Shown one piece after another: positions 1-7,762 of a stretch of 12,458 nucleotides of DNA; the stretch's first letter is position 1; every line of letters starts with the position of its first letter. Source of the DNA: Cellvibrionales bacterium UBA4495 (lineage in GTDB: Bacteria; Pseudomonadota; Gammaproteobacteria; Pseudomonadales; Porticoccaceae); assembly GCA_002388905.1 (NCBI GenBank), contig DGNJ01000097.1, forward strand, positions 1 through 12,458. Reading direction: 5' to 3'. The position numbers and the translations under genes are program-made. The notes under the pieces are model-generated. The model was not told the DNA's origin and did not search any database. It was given only the letters and a program-made list of their open reading frames with translations.

Positions 1-35
1 GAATCTGGCTGGTTGGTTAACCCGTTCCGTTGAAA

Positions 36-70
36 TGTTGCATCGCAGCAATCATGTTGCAATGCACAAT
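36..70. promoter_or_regulatory. TGCA-rich candidate operator upstream of phasin gene
   Basis: The phasin upstream region holds a dense cluster of TGC/GCA elements: TGTTGCATCGCAGCA at 36-50 and the near-palindrome TTGCAATGCACAA at 57-69. PhaR-type PHB-responsive repressors of alphaproteobacteria bind TGC/GCA-rich dyads in front of phasin genes, so this is a plausible PhaR site. The assignment is an inference from position and base pattern. No phaR gene lies in the window. Confidence 0.35.
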
Positions 71-147
71 GAAATGCCCTATATTGAGGATGACGCGGCC
101 TGCATTGTTTTGCGTTGGGTCGCAGCCAATCGAAGAGGAGATTCTTC

Positions 148-600
148 ATGTCGAAAACCGCCAAAACAGCAGAAACCATCGAATTCCCCACTTTCGACGC
201 CGGAAAAGCCACCGACCAGCTCCGCTCTTTTGCCGAAAAGAGCCTTGAGCAGTCGAAGGATGCCTACGCCAAGTTCAAGGCCGGTGCCGAGGACGCGCAG
301 AAGACGCTGGAAACAAGCTTCGAGACCATGAAGCAGGCCGGCGACGAAGTGTCGCTGAAAGCGGTCGCGGCGATGCGCGCCAATGCCGAAGCCGGCTTCG
401 GTCATCTCGAGGCGCTGATCGGCGCCAAGACCATCTCGGAGTTTGTCGAGTTGCAGACCGGCTTCGTGCGCAAGAATGTCGAGATGTTGGTCGATCAGGC
501 CAAGGATATGCAGGCTGTGTCGTCGAAGGCCGCCGAAGACATCGCCAAGCCGGTCAAGACCGCGTTTGACAAGACCATGAAAGACATCAAGGCCGCGTGA
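148..600 (+). CDS. Phasin family protein (PHB granule-associated)
   Basis: This 150-residue protein resembles alphaproteobacterial phasins, small amphipathic helical proteins that coat polyhydroxybutyrate granules and control their size and number. It is almost entirely helix-forming, rich in Ala, Lys and Glu. It has no signal peptide and no cysteine, and ends in a Lys/Ala-rich tail (FDKTMKDIKAA). The family core is seen around residues 55-130, with segments such as KAVAAMRANAEAGFGHLEAL and ISEFVELQTGFVRKNVEML. The ATG at 148 is preferred over an in-frame upstream ATG at 115 because AAGAGGAG lies 7 nt before it and the extra 11 residues (MGRSQSKRRFF) are unlike phasins. The gene is monocistronic: a TGCA-rich candidate PhaR operator lies upstream and a strong terminator starts about 60 nt after the stop. 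Family assignment is firm. Whether this is the major granule phasin cannot be told from sequence. Confidence 0.9.
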   Translation: MSKTAKTAETIEFPTFDAGKATDQLRSFAEKSLEQSKDAYAKFKAGAEDAQKTLETSFETMKQAGDEVSLKAVAAMRANAEAGFGHLEALIGAKTISEFVELQTGFVRKNVEMLVDQAKDMQAVSSKAAEDIAKPVKTAFDKTMKDIKAA

Positions 601-658
601 TCCGGCCTATCGATGCGCGGCGGCAAGCCGCGCCGATCCCTTCGCGGGCGCACCGTGG

Positions 659-686
659 AAAAAGGCCGGTTTCAGCCGGCCTTTTT
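659..686 (+). terminator. Intrinsic terminator of the phasin gene
   Basis: A perfect 11-bp stem, AAAAAGGCCGG (659-669) with CCGGCCTTTTT (676-686), encloses a 6-nt loop and ends in five T. It starts about 58 nt after the phasin stop codon. Because the A-tract and T-tract are symmetric, it could also act on the minus strand, but the only upstream gene in range is the phasin gene. Confidence 0.9.
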
Positions 687-768
687 CATGCGTTCAAACG
701 GCATGCCCGCCCTTGCATTCGCGGGAATTTGACCGTATTGCACTCCAGCCTTTCGCAAGAGGCGCCGT

Positions 769-845
769 GCGGTTGTAGCTCAGTTGGTTAGAGCGCAGGA
801 TTGTGGCTCCTGAGGTCGCGGGTTCGATCCCCGTCAGCCACCCCA
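769..845 (+). tRNA. tRNA-His (anticodon GTG), CCA encoded, unusual acceptor stem
   Basis: The cloverleaf is complete apart from the acceptor stem. D stem GCTC/GAGC is at 778-781/791-794, anticodon stem CAGGA/TCCTG at 796-800/808-812, anticodon GTG at 803-805, T stem GCGGG/CCCGT at 818-822/830-834, and CCA at 843-845. The acceptor stem GCGGTTG (769-775) against CAGCCAC (835-841) has a C·A mismatch at pair 2:71 and a T·G wobble at 5:68. The base at position -1 is T, so the G-1 that normally marks tRNA-His is not encoded, although C73 (842) is present. Some alphaproteobacteria lack G-1, but from memory those carry A73. Identity as tRNA-His is clear. Whether it is fully functional, or a 5'/3' hybrid made by integration at the gene's 3' end, is open. 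Confidence 0.93.
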
Positions 846-1361
846 AGTTTCAATGAGTTGTTTTGCAATTCATTCTCAAAAACCGATTATTCGAAACAAC
901 ATTCCATCATATACAGTCTGTCTATTTTACTATTTTCCATGGCAATTTGGCTTGAGGCTCGATAGCCACGGCTGAGGATCGGTTCCTTATCTTCATTTAA
1001 CGGTACCCCACCCTGAGCGGTTGGTCATTCCACCGTATTCAGGGCAAAACCCTGGCGAATTACCATCACAATGGCTCCTGCGCAGGTTTGCTCCGGCGAG
1101 TGTCCTGACGCCGATTTTTACCTGCTTTGACTGGTGATCCGCTCTAAATGGTCCGGGTTGGGTGCCGATGTCCCGGAGCGGTTCGTTGGAAATAAGCCGG
1201 TTTGCTACTGCCCGCCGATGCATTGCTTGGCAGCTGGCGATAAGACTAATAATGTGCTAAACGTACAATATATGGGATGGCTCTGAAGGATGTAACTCCA
1301 CCCCGTAGACCCAAAAATCGTATAAGAATCTCAAGTCACTCAGATTTGTCAGGGGGTCCGG
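846..1361. other. Intergenic region between tRNA-His and the metallopeptidase gene, no convincing gene
   Basis: The first part, about 850-940, is clearly AT-rich compared with its neighbours. The rest is of mixed composition with a small hairpin CAGGG-CAAAA-CCCTG at 1040-1054. A 76-codon minus-strand reading frame spans 993-1223. Its first ~20 residues (ANRLISNEPLRDIG) recall the start of small HTH/terminase-like proteins of mobile elements, but the remainder looks random, so at most it is a decayed remnant. The 3' part holds a candidate sigma-70 promoter for the next gene. I see no copy of the tRNA-His 3' end here. Confidence 0.6.
1227..1255 (+). promoter_or_regulatory. Candidate sigma-70 promoter of the metallopeptidase operon
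   Basis: TTGGCA (1227-1232) and TAATGT (1250-1255) are separated by 17 nt and lie about 100 nt before the ATG at 1362. A TACAAT at 1264-1269 offers an alternative -10 without a good -35. This is pattern matching only. Confidence 0.35.
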
Positions 1362-4300
1362 ATGGATCGCTTCTTCCTCCCCACTCCTTCTCCAGGCGCG
1401 CCCGTTCGGCCTCGCCACGACGGAATATTCCGTGCGTGTGCACTGCAGGAGCGCGTATTTAGGAAAGATATAACCGGAAAGCCACTGCCAAGACGCTGCA
1501 TCGGGATTCTGCTTGGCGCCAGCATGATCGCTCTGTTGCCGCTAATGGCGGAGGCGAATCTGTGCGATCCGGAAAAGCATCTGACGCAGCAACACCGTAC
1601 AGAAGCCAAACGCCCGTATGAAGAGCCTTACGGTCAAGATAGCTATCGCGGCGTGCATGATTACAATGCCCGCGTCATCGCCTGTAATCGCGCGAGGGAC
1701 TCATTGGGCCGGGGGCTCGAAAACATCGCACCTGCCGAATACGTGTACCCGAAAACAATGCCCCCGCGCATCGTCAGGGGCACCATCCGTTATTTCAATG
1801 TCGCTCCGAAACGTTACGGCTATCGGCTTGAACGTCAGGGCGGGACCTGGATCCTGACCTCAGTCGCGGAATTCCATTTTCCAGGCTTGAAATTCCCGGA
1901 TCGATTGGACATCCCGATGGCATTGGCGCGGCAATTGGGTATCGCCGACACAGTCTGCGCGACCACGCAAACCAAATTTGGCGGCATTGACCGTGGCCTG
2001 GTCCAGACCCCGGGCGGCTGGCCGAATGCCTGCCGGCTGAATCGGGACGAGAAAATCGACGGTATCCCAGTAACGCACCACCTAATGGAGTATTGGCGCG
2101 ACACGATCCAACGGTTCTGGTCGCGGCCCGGGTTCGACGTCCGCGTCAAGATCGTCAATCTGAACGAAGTGTCGGCGGAAGAGCTGGACGCGTTTGGAGC
2201 GGGCGTATGGCCGATCCGGCTCAATCACAACAAGAACTCCCGGCCCATGTATCGCGCCTCGCCACACAAGCCGCATCCGCTTTATGCGGGTTTCACGGGC
2301 GCAGTAATCGCCCATGAATTCGGGCATACCATGGGCCTGGACGATGAATATCCGGAAAAGAAAAATCCCGCTGATTTTCGCGACTGTAGGGCCCTGGGCG
2401 GTGACGAATACGCCATGTGTGTAACCCCGCCCATGAATTGGGCGGCCAACAGAGACTGGGCTAAAGGGGTTTATCCCTGGATTGTTACGCGGCGTTATGG
2501 TTTCGGTACGAAAACGAGCCTCGAACCGGCCGAATCCCTGCGAAGCGCCGATGCCGGAGAACATACCTCGCCACCACCGGACGAAGAGCAAACGGCCTCC
2601 GGCGAATATGTGGCGCCACTGCCCACGGAAGACCTGGTCAGCGAGAAAGCCCGCGAATTAGCGCAGATGGATCCCACTGATCCGGATGTCGAAACACCGG
2701 TTTCAGTCCGGCAACCCGTGGGCGAACTGCAGAACCTGGACCGGGACCTCAGCGGCAGTTCATCCGTGGAATCGCCGGCGTTCACCGATCCCACGCAGCA
2801 GGAACAGGGCATCCTTCCCGGCCAGCAACAGCCGGCCGGTGCGTCCCAACCAAAAATGTCAGGAGCTGCAGGTGGCCGGCTGATTGCGCATTTCCCGCTC
2901 GACGGTTCGCCATCGAACACCGTTGGCGAAGATGGGCAAATCTATGCCGAGCGTGGAGCTCCTCCGCAAACGGTACCCGGTAAATTCGGGCAGGCCTACT
3001 TGTTTGAACAAAGGTCGGTCATCGCCGCGCCCGTGGATATCGATTTCGTAAGCTACCCGCAACTCACCATCACCGCCTGGGTAAAGCTTTACGGGGAAGA
3101 TGGCGACGGATACATCGTCTCGACTGGTCCCTCCAGCAGCGCGCCCGGGCTGAGATTGAGCAATGAGCGCGTACGGGGAGAATCCGCCGGCAAGAGGCCC
3201 GTTCTTTATGAAGGCGATAAGGTTGGTGCCGACAGCTGGCGCTTCATTGCCGGTGTATGGAATTACGAAAGCCATACTGTGCGCCTCTTCAACGGAGCGT
3301 TGGCAGAGACTTTCCCGAATCCGGATCTTGACGTCGTGAAGCAAAAGGAGAGAAAACGCAACCAGCCCCTGGCAACGCTGCCAGGTGACGACGAGGCCGA
3401 GCCTCAGCGGTATATCTATATAGGCGCACTCAATTTTAAAGGTGGCTGGTTTGCCGAGGATGTGGCCATCGACGACGTGCGCATCTATGCGGGGGACATG
3501 GATGATAACGCGATTGCCTCCATACGCGACGGCGGGCCACTGAGAGTCGCCGGCCGCGACCAGATTGGCGAAACCGAAAAAAATGCATCCGCCGGAGGCA
3601 GCCCAACGCAAGGCAGCTCTGGTTTGGTGCGCGGTGTGCCCTCAGGGGTCAGGGAGAACCTGGATCGCCTGGCCCAGTCCGAGGAATTCCAGGAGGCGAC
3701 CGAAACGCAGCGGCGACAGCGGGAATTGATGGAACAACTTGAATCCGGCGGAAACCAGGGGTCGGTTCCAGGGGTGCCGTCGAACGTACAGGAAAGCACG
3801 GAGCGCTTTGCGCAGTCGGAAGAATTCCAGAAGGCAGCAGAATCCGCGCGACAGCAGCAGGAACTGATGGATGCGCTGGAATCCGGCAGTTCCACGGGCA
3901 CCGGCGGCGGAAGTGGTGGCGATGTCGATGCAACCGAAAGCGGAGCGGACACGCCGCAGGGAGGCGACACCGGGAGCGATACCGGCCTTGCGACGCGGCG
4001 GCAAGGGCTGAAAGCAGCAGGAGCCAAGCTGCAATATGGCGGACGCGTCTACCGCATCGGCGATATTTCCGGCAGCCGGGGCAGTTACGAGGTCACAAAG
4101 ACATTCCATCAACAGCAGGCGATCTTAAGTAGTCTGGGCACCACGGAGCGAAAAGACAAACCCTGTGGAGTTGACTTAAAAGGCAATAGACTTGCCGGGG
4201 GTAATACCGCTTCATTCGATATCGACAAATGTGAAGGAGGCACCGGTGGCGCTGCCTTAGATCAAATACCAACAAGGAGGATTTCAGATGCCTCGCAAGG

Positions 4301-4592
4301 CATTGTCAAGCTCCAGGTGTGCAGATCCGGCCTCAAGGCGGACAAGCGGGTCAAGGGTGTGCGTGTCACAACCAAGCGCATTAAGGACGACGGCAGCTTG
4401 GGGGTCAATACTCAGACGAAAGTACTGTTCGAGCGGGTAAATTGCGGATCCTGGGAGGGCCATTCGACCTGCGAGAACGGAACTGTTGCCACCGGCGTCA
4501 AAGTTTATTTCGCTGACGGTACACAACTGGCGCCGAGGGACTATCTGACAGGCGTTGCTTTGATGTGTTCCCAACTGCAACCGGTGGAGTGA
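1362..4592 (+). CDS. Secreted zinc metallopeptidase with LamG-like domain, duplicated helical repeat and Cys-rich C-terminus
   Basis: This 1076-residue protein starts at an ATG with Shine-Dalgarno AGGGGG 5 nt upstream. A hydrophobic segment at about residues 46-63 followed by MAEA (63-66) looks like a Sec signal peptide with an unusually long, basic ~44-residue n-region. The catalytic domain (about 80-385) contains HEFGHTMGLDDEY, giving H318, E319 and H322 with D328 in the third-ligand position (HExxHxxGxxD). M352 in EYAMCVTPP is a possible Met-turn, so the fold is probably metzincin-like. Residues ~390-500 are Pro/Ser/Glu/Gln-rich and probably disordered. Residues ~505-722 look like a LamG/concanavalin-type jelly roll, opening with LIAHFPLDG and holding LTITAWVKL and VAIDDVRIY. 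A 46-residue unit occurs twice at 758-849, then comes a Gly/Ser/Asp linker. The last ~190 residues carry six cysteines, probably in disulfides. It is probably cotranscribed with the next gene, 64 nt downstream. Substrate unknown. Confidence 0.8.
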   Translation: MDRFFLPTPSPGAPVRPRHDGIFRACALQERVFRKDITGKPLPRRCIGILLGASMIALLPLMAEANLCDPEKHLTQQHRTEAKRPYEEPYGQDSYRGVHDYNARVIACNRARDSLGRGLENIAPAEYVYPKTMPPRIVRGTIRYFNVAPKRYGYRLERQGGTWILTSVAEFHFPGLKFPDRLDIPMALARQLGIADTVCATTQTKFGGIDRGLVQTPGGWPNACRLNRDEKIDGIPVTHHLMEYWRDTIQRFWSRPGFDVRVKIVNLNEVSAEELDAFGAGVWPIRLNHNKNSRPMYRASPHKPHPLYAGFTGAVIAHEFGHTMGLDDEYPEKKNPADFRDCRALGGDEYAMCVTPPMNWAANRDWAKGVYPWIVTRRYGFGTKTSLEPAESLRSADAGEHTSPPPDEEQTASGEYVAPLPTEDLVSEKARELAQMDPTDPDVETPVSVRQPVGELQNLDRDLSGSSSVESPAFTDPTQQEQGILPGQQQPAGASQPKMSGAAGGRLIAHFPLDGSPSNTVGEDGQIYAERGAPPQTVPGKFGQAYLFEQRSVIAAPVDIDFVSYPQLTITAWVKLYGEDGDGYIVSTGPSSSAPGLRLSNERVRGESAGKRPVLYEGDKVGADSWRFIAGVWNYESHTVRLFNGALAETFPNPDLDVVKQKERKRNQPLATLPGDDEAEPQRYIYIGALNFKGGWFAEDVAIDDVRIYAGDMDDNAIASIRDGGPLRVAGRDQIGETEKNASAGGSPTQGSSGLVRGVPSGVRENLDRLAQSEEFQEATETQRRQRELMEQLESGGNQGSVPGVPSNVQESTERFAQSEEFQKAAESARQQQELMDALESGSSTGTGGGSGGDVDATESGADTPQGGDTGSDTGLATRRQGLKAAGAKLQYGGRVYRIGDISGSRGSYEVTKTFHQQQAILSSLGTTERKDKPCGVDLKGNRLAGGNTASFDIDKCEGGTGGAALDQIPTRRISDASQGIVKLQVCRSGLKADKRVKGVRVTTKRIKDDGSLGVNTQTKVLFERVNCGSWEGHSTCENGTVATGVKVYFADGTQLAPRDYLTGVALMCSQLQPVE
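3633..3908 (+). repeat. Two tandem 46-codon repeats inside the metallopeptidase gene
   Basis: Residues 758-803 and 804-849 of the metallopeptidase align without gaps: both begin GVPS, share AQSEEFQ and ELM, and continue with LESG. The units (3633-3770 and 3771-3908) have drifted at the DNA level, so the duplication is old and kept at protein level. The Glu/Gln/Arg-rich core of each unit is predicted helical, with Gly-rich ends that could act as hinges. Confidence 0.85.
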
Positions 4593-4656
4593 TGGCAAGT
4601 AATCCCAGTCCATGACCTACAGCTAAAAGGAATACTGATGCAAGAGGGCCGCTGAT

Positions 4657-6354
4657 ATGTCGCCTCTATCCGTTTTTGCCGCTGGCGCCATTGCCCTGGG
4701 CTCGATAATTGCCGGGCCGGCCGCATACGCTGCCTGCGAAGAGGAAATCGCTGAACTGGATCGGCGCCTTGCTGATCCCGGTCTGAACGACCGCCAGCGC
4801 CAGGTCGTTCAAGGTATGCGCCAGTCGGCCGATTACCTGTGCGGTGCCGGAAAGGAAGAAGACGTGCGTAACATGCTTGATCGGCTGGACACGATGTTGA
4901 ATGCCCCTGGCATCGGATCGCCGCTTCCCGGGCAAGCGGACACGGCGCCAGCCCGATCTGCTGCTGCGTCAAAACCGGAACGCCAGATCAGACAGAGCAC
5001 GACGGTCGATGCCATTCCCGATAAGGGCCAGTGGATCGACCGGCCGGAGGATATGTTCCAATACTGGTACCACGATGTCGATTTTTCGGACGGCAAGCTG
5101 CGCGTCCTGTATTCGACTTCGCCATCGTTGGAGCAGGGCCAGGCCGGACCCTGGACCGCCAATGTGTATGTGGCTGAAATTGCAGGAAATGGTGAGACCG
5201 ACCAGCATCGCCTTTACAGCAAGGAAGCACTGGAGACGGTGACCATGGCTCTACTTCCCGGCCAGGACAAGGTTCTCGTCCAGATGCGGGCTCTGGGATC
5301 AGGCAAGCCGGAGCGTCTCGAAGTCTGGTCCATCCCCGACGGAAATGTGCTTTCCTCCAACGAAATCCCGCACCCCCGCGGGCCGAAAGACGAACGCTGG
5401 AACTGGGCACAATTCAGAGCCATCACGCTTGACGGGAACGCGATTTTTACCACGACTCAATTCAGCGGACGACGCGCCGATCCGCCGGTCTCCGTTTCCG
5501 GATGGATGGAAGTCACGCCTGACGGCCAGATAGTCGGCAAGGGAACCAATCGCCTGGAACATGCCCGCCAGATGATCCGCTTTACGTTCCCGGCCCATAC
5601 CGGCGGCGCGGGTCTGGCACTCGACATCTCGGCGCTTGACGAGCGGGGGCTCAGCGGCCTGATGGAAGAGCCTGTCATTCATGAGGTCGGTAACCGCGAG
5701 GTGCGCGGTATCCTGGGCCGCGAAATGCGTCTCCTGATTACTGATTCCGATACCCAATCCATGACCCTCGGTCCCGACCTGGAACGCGATCTTATGTGGG
5801 TGGGGGAAATGAGCGCACCCAGGGATCTGCCTGCTACGGAGCGCATGGCGCAAAGCCAGGAGCAGATGCGTCTTATGCAGGAATCCGAGGTCGCATCCGG
5901 TGCGCGCCGTAATCTGCGCGTTATCAAGCCGACCGCGAAGGGTTATGGCCTGCTGATGCGAATCGTCGCCAACCGCAATATGGAGCCTCCTGTTCATGGC
6001 CAACACTTTGTCGAAATTGGGCTGGATGGCGTTCGCCGCGAACTCTATCTGGAGCCGATTGGCGATGATCTGGATGTGAAGTTCGAAGATTTTGCTGCCG
6101 GCAGGGACGGAACCATCTATCTCTTGGCCCAGGGAAATAGCCGTAGCGATTATGACGCCTTGATCCTGCCAATCGACAACAACGGGCAGCAAAAACCGGC
6201 AGTGTCTGTCTCCGTCCCCGACCGTGTAACCATTGATGAAATATTTGCAACACCCTCTGACGTCTGGCTGATCGGCCATGGAATGAATGAGGCGACGGAA
6301 AAAGTGTCGCTCTGGGTAGAGCGAGTCTCTTCAGGGGACCTGGCTCGGAATTAG
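4657..6354 (+). CDS. Exported protein of unknown function, possible beta-propeller
   Basis: I do not recognise a named family for this 565-residue protein. It starts with a clear signal peptide (hydrophobic 4-22, likely cleavage after AAYA at 25). A short helical region follows (26-83) with the only two cysteines seen, C27 and C62, probably disulfide-bonded. After a Pro/Ala linker (~84-110), the rest is beta-rich with repeated strand-turn units such as KLRVLYSTSPS, KVLVQMRALGSG and GTIYLLAQGNSRSD, which suggests a propeller-like fold. No catalytic motif is evident. The ATG at 4657 has AGAGGG about 9 nt upstream. The gap of 64 nt to the metallopeptidase gene, on the same strand and without a terminator, points to one transcription unit, so the two exported proteins may act together. 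A five-codon minigene (4638-4655) ends just before the start. Confidence 0.8.
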   Translation: MSPLSVFAAGAIALGSIIAGPAAYAACEEEIAELDRRLADPGLNDRQRQVVQGMRQSADYLCGAGKEEDVRNMLDRLDTMLNAPGIGSPLPGQADTAPARSAAASKPERQIRQSTTVDAIPDKGQWIDRPEDMFQYWYHDVDFSDGKLRVLYSTSPSLEQGQAGPWTANVYVAEIAGNGETDQHRLYSKEALETVTMALLPGQDKVLVQMRALGSGKPERLEVWSIPDGNVLSSNEIPHPRGPKDERWNWAQFRAITLDGNAIFTTTQFSGRRADPPVSVSGWMEVTPDGQIVGKGTNRLEHARQMIRFTFPAHTGGAGLALDISALDERGLSGLMEEPVIHEVGNREVRGILGREMRLLITDSDTQSMTLGPDLERDLMWVGEMSAPRDLPATERMAQSQEQMRLMQESEVASGARRNLRVIKPTAKGYGLLMRIVANRNMEPPVHGQHFVEIGLDGVRRELYLEPIGDDLDVKFEDFAAGRDGTIYLLAQGNSRSDYDALILPIDNNGQQKPAVSVSVPDRVTIDEIFATPSDVWLIGHGMNEATEKVSLWVERVSSGDLARN

Positions 6355-6416
6355 TGGCCGATCATACCGGGTTGAGGGATAGCGGCTGTTACCTTGTGCT
6401 GAGATGAGTTTTACAG

Positions 6417-6518
6417 GTTCTCTTCGAAGCGCAACCACCTTCCTGCCTATCCTGCCGCAATTTAGTAAACTGGCCTTTTTCAGAAGAAAGGGTTGATATC
6501 AGGCCTCTCGAAGAGAAC
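6417..6518. repeat. Inverted repeat in convergent intergenic region
   Basis: GTTCTCTTCGA (6417-6427) and its exact reverse complement TCGAAGAGAAC (6508-6518) lie 80 nt apart between the converging exported-protein gene and the beta-barrel gene. The whole 6355-6634 gap has no gene-like frame. No standard hairpin-plus-T-tract terminator is visible on either strand, though CCTTT/AAAGG at about 6474-6491 could form a weak hairpin. Confidence 0.5.
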
Positions 6519-6634
6519 AACTGTGACACCCGTTCACGCCTTTGATCTGGCGATCATGTTTAACGTGGTCTCATAGCTGGATTGCCCGGTTGTGTATCCC
6601 ACATGGCCCGTTAACCGGGTGTGCCGGGTAAATT

Positions 6635-7762
6635 CTAGTGTCGGTTCCAACGGAAGGGCAGAGAGAAGCCTAATCGATAATCCGGTGCGTCATTTGTCAG
6701 GCCCACGCCGGCATTGACGCGTAGCAGCAGCCCGCGACCGAGGATCGTGGACGAGGTTATGTTCAATACTGATGACAGGCTGTCTGTCCCGGGGAGCGTC
6801 CTGCCTTTCCGTTCAAACTCTTTCGAGTAACTTTGGTCCAGGGAAAACGTCAATGCTGTTTCGGGGCTCACCGCCAGGGCGGTTCCCAACGAAAAGTCAG
6901 TCCTGTCGCCGGGGCGCAAATCGTCGTCGAGATAATGAGTGTAACCGCCTGTCATGAGAAAAACGAGCGGGTCGTTGCGCCAGTAGGCGCTGAGGCGAGC
7001 GCCGATGCCTTCGCTGCCGGTTCCCAGGGACACGCCGTCTGCGCGTTCCTCCCCGGCGCCGGTGATCCAGACAGCCCGTGCCACGACACTTGGTTGCCAG
7101 TTGTAATTGCGGCTGATCTGTTTCGCCAGACCGATGGTTAAGTCCCCCAGCCCTGATCCGGTGCGGGTCTCGGTGGGGCGGAACCCGTCTGACGCGCTGA
7201 ATGAGGTGCTGCGATGAACCGTCCGGTAAGGCATATTGGCTTCGAGTTGGGCGTCGAACGGTAACCCGACACGAACGCTCAGATTCCAGTCCAGGATATC
7301 CCGTTCGACCCGCGGGGTCACGGTTGCCTGATTGGTAGCGCTCAATGCCACCATGGATGGGGATTCGAGGCGCGAATAGGTGGCCGTTGGTGCAATTTCG
7401 ATCTGGCCCGGCCTCATCAGGCGGGCGCCCTGCTGGACGAGGCTGCGTTCCAATGCTCGCTCGGCAGCCAGCGCATCCACCTCCAAGGCGCCTCGCGCAG
7501 GGGCGTTGTCCTCCGGTTGTTCATTCCCGGATACCGGTGTTGCGATGTCGGTGAGTTCTTGGGACGTCGTATTCTCCTGGAGAGAATTTTCCAGCATTTT
7601 GACACGGTGGAGAAGATCGATAATCACTTTGTCCCGCTCGGCGAGCTCCTCCCGTAATTGCCCCACTGTGACTGAATTACCGGGTTGGGCGAGTGTCACG
7701 GACGCGGCAGCGAAAAGGGATACAATGGGAAGTAAAAGGCGGTAGGGCAATGACAGTGTCAT
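6635..7762 (-). CDS. FapF-like outer-membrane export protein (coiled coil plus beta-barrel)
   Basis: This 375-residue protein has a signal peptide (cleavage near TLA-QP, 25/26). A coiled-coil segment at ~33-63 (LREELAERDKVIIDLLHRV) and a second amphipathic helix at ~92-115 follow. From GQIEIAPTATYSR to the C-terminus it is a run of alternating amphipathic strands typical of a 10-14-stranded barrel, with strands such as WNLSVRVGLPFDAQLEANMP and LLLRVNAGVG. Signal peptide, coiled coil, helix and barrel is the order seen in FapF, the trimeric outer-membrane channel of the Pseudomonas functional-amyloid system, and the adjacent FapD-like peptidase supports the assignment. The last residue is His rather than the usual aromatic, though the last strand reads LGFSLPFRWNRH. 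Its ATG overlaps the peptidase stop (ATGA) and has GGGGA upstream, so translation is probably coupled. A plain MetA-type porin is the main alternative. Confidence 0.75.
   Translation of the reverse strand: MTLSLPYRLLLPIVSLFAAASVTLAQPGNSVTVGQLREELAERDKVIIDLLHRVKMLENSLQENTTSQELTDIATPVSGNEQPEDNAPARGALEVDALAAERALERSLVQQGARLMRPGQIEIAPTATYSRLESPSMVALSATNQATVTPRVERDILDWNLSVRVGLPFDAQLEANMPYRTVHRSTSFSASDGFRPTETRTGSGLGDLTIGLAKQISRNYNWQPSVVARAVWITGAGEERADGVSLGTGSEGIGARLSAYWRNDPLVFLMTGGYTHYLDDDLRPGDRTDFSLGTALAVSPETALTFSLDQSYSKEFERKGRTLPGTDSLSSVLNITSSTILGRGLLLRVNAGVGLTNDAPDYRLGFSLPFRWNRH

Noticed and set aside
993..1223. 76-codon minus-strand frame with an HTH/terminase-like first 20 residues
   Set aside because: The similarity is faint and limited to the start. 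The rest is low-credibility and no SD or neighbouring mobile-element gene supports it.
1272..1297. GTAACT at 1272 as a third ECF promoter before the metallopeptidase gene
   Set aside because: No CGAA occurs 16 nt downstream; the nearest similar tetramer, CGTA, is 21 nt away.
2859..3611. 250-codon minus-strand open frame
   Set aside because: It is antisense to the LamG part of the metallopeptidase gene. The plus-strand frame has clear domains and this one has none.
5299..6279. 326-codon minus-strand open frame
   Set aside because: It lies wholly antisense to the exported-protein gene, has no signal peptide or domain, and reads like a shadow of GC-rich coding DNA.
6944..6969. GTAACC-N16-CGAG on the plus strand
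   Set aside because: It has one mismatch in the -10 element and lies inside the barrel gene with no downstream plus-strand gene to serve.
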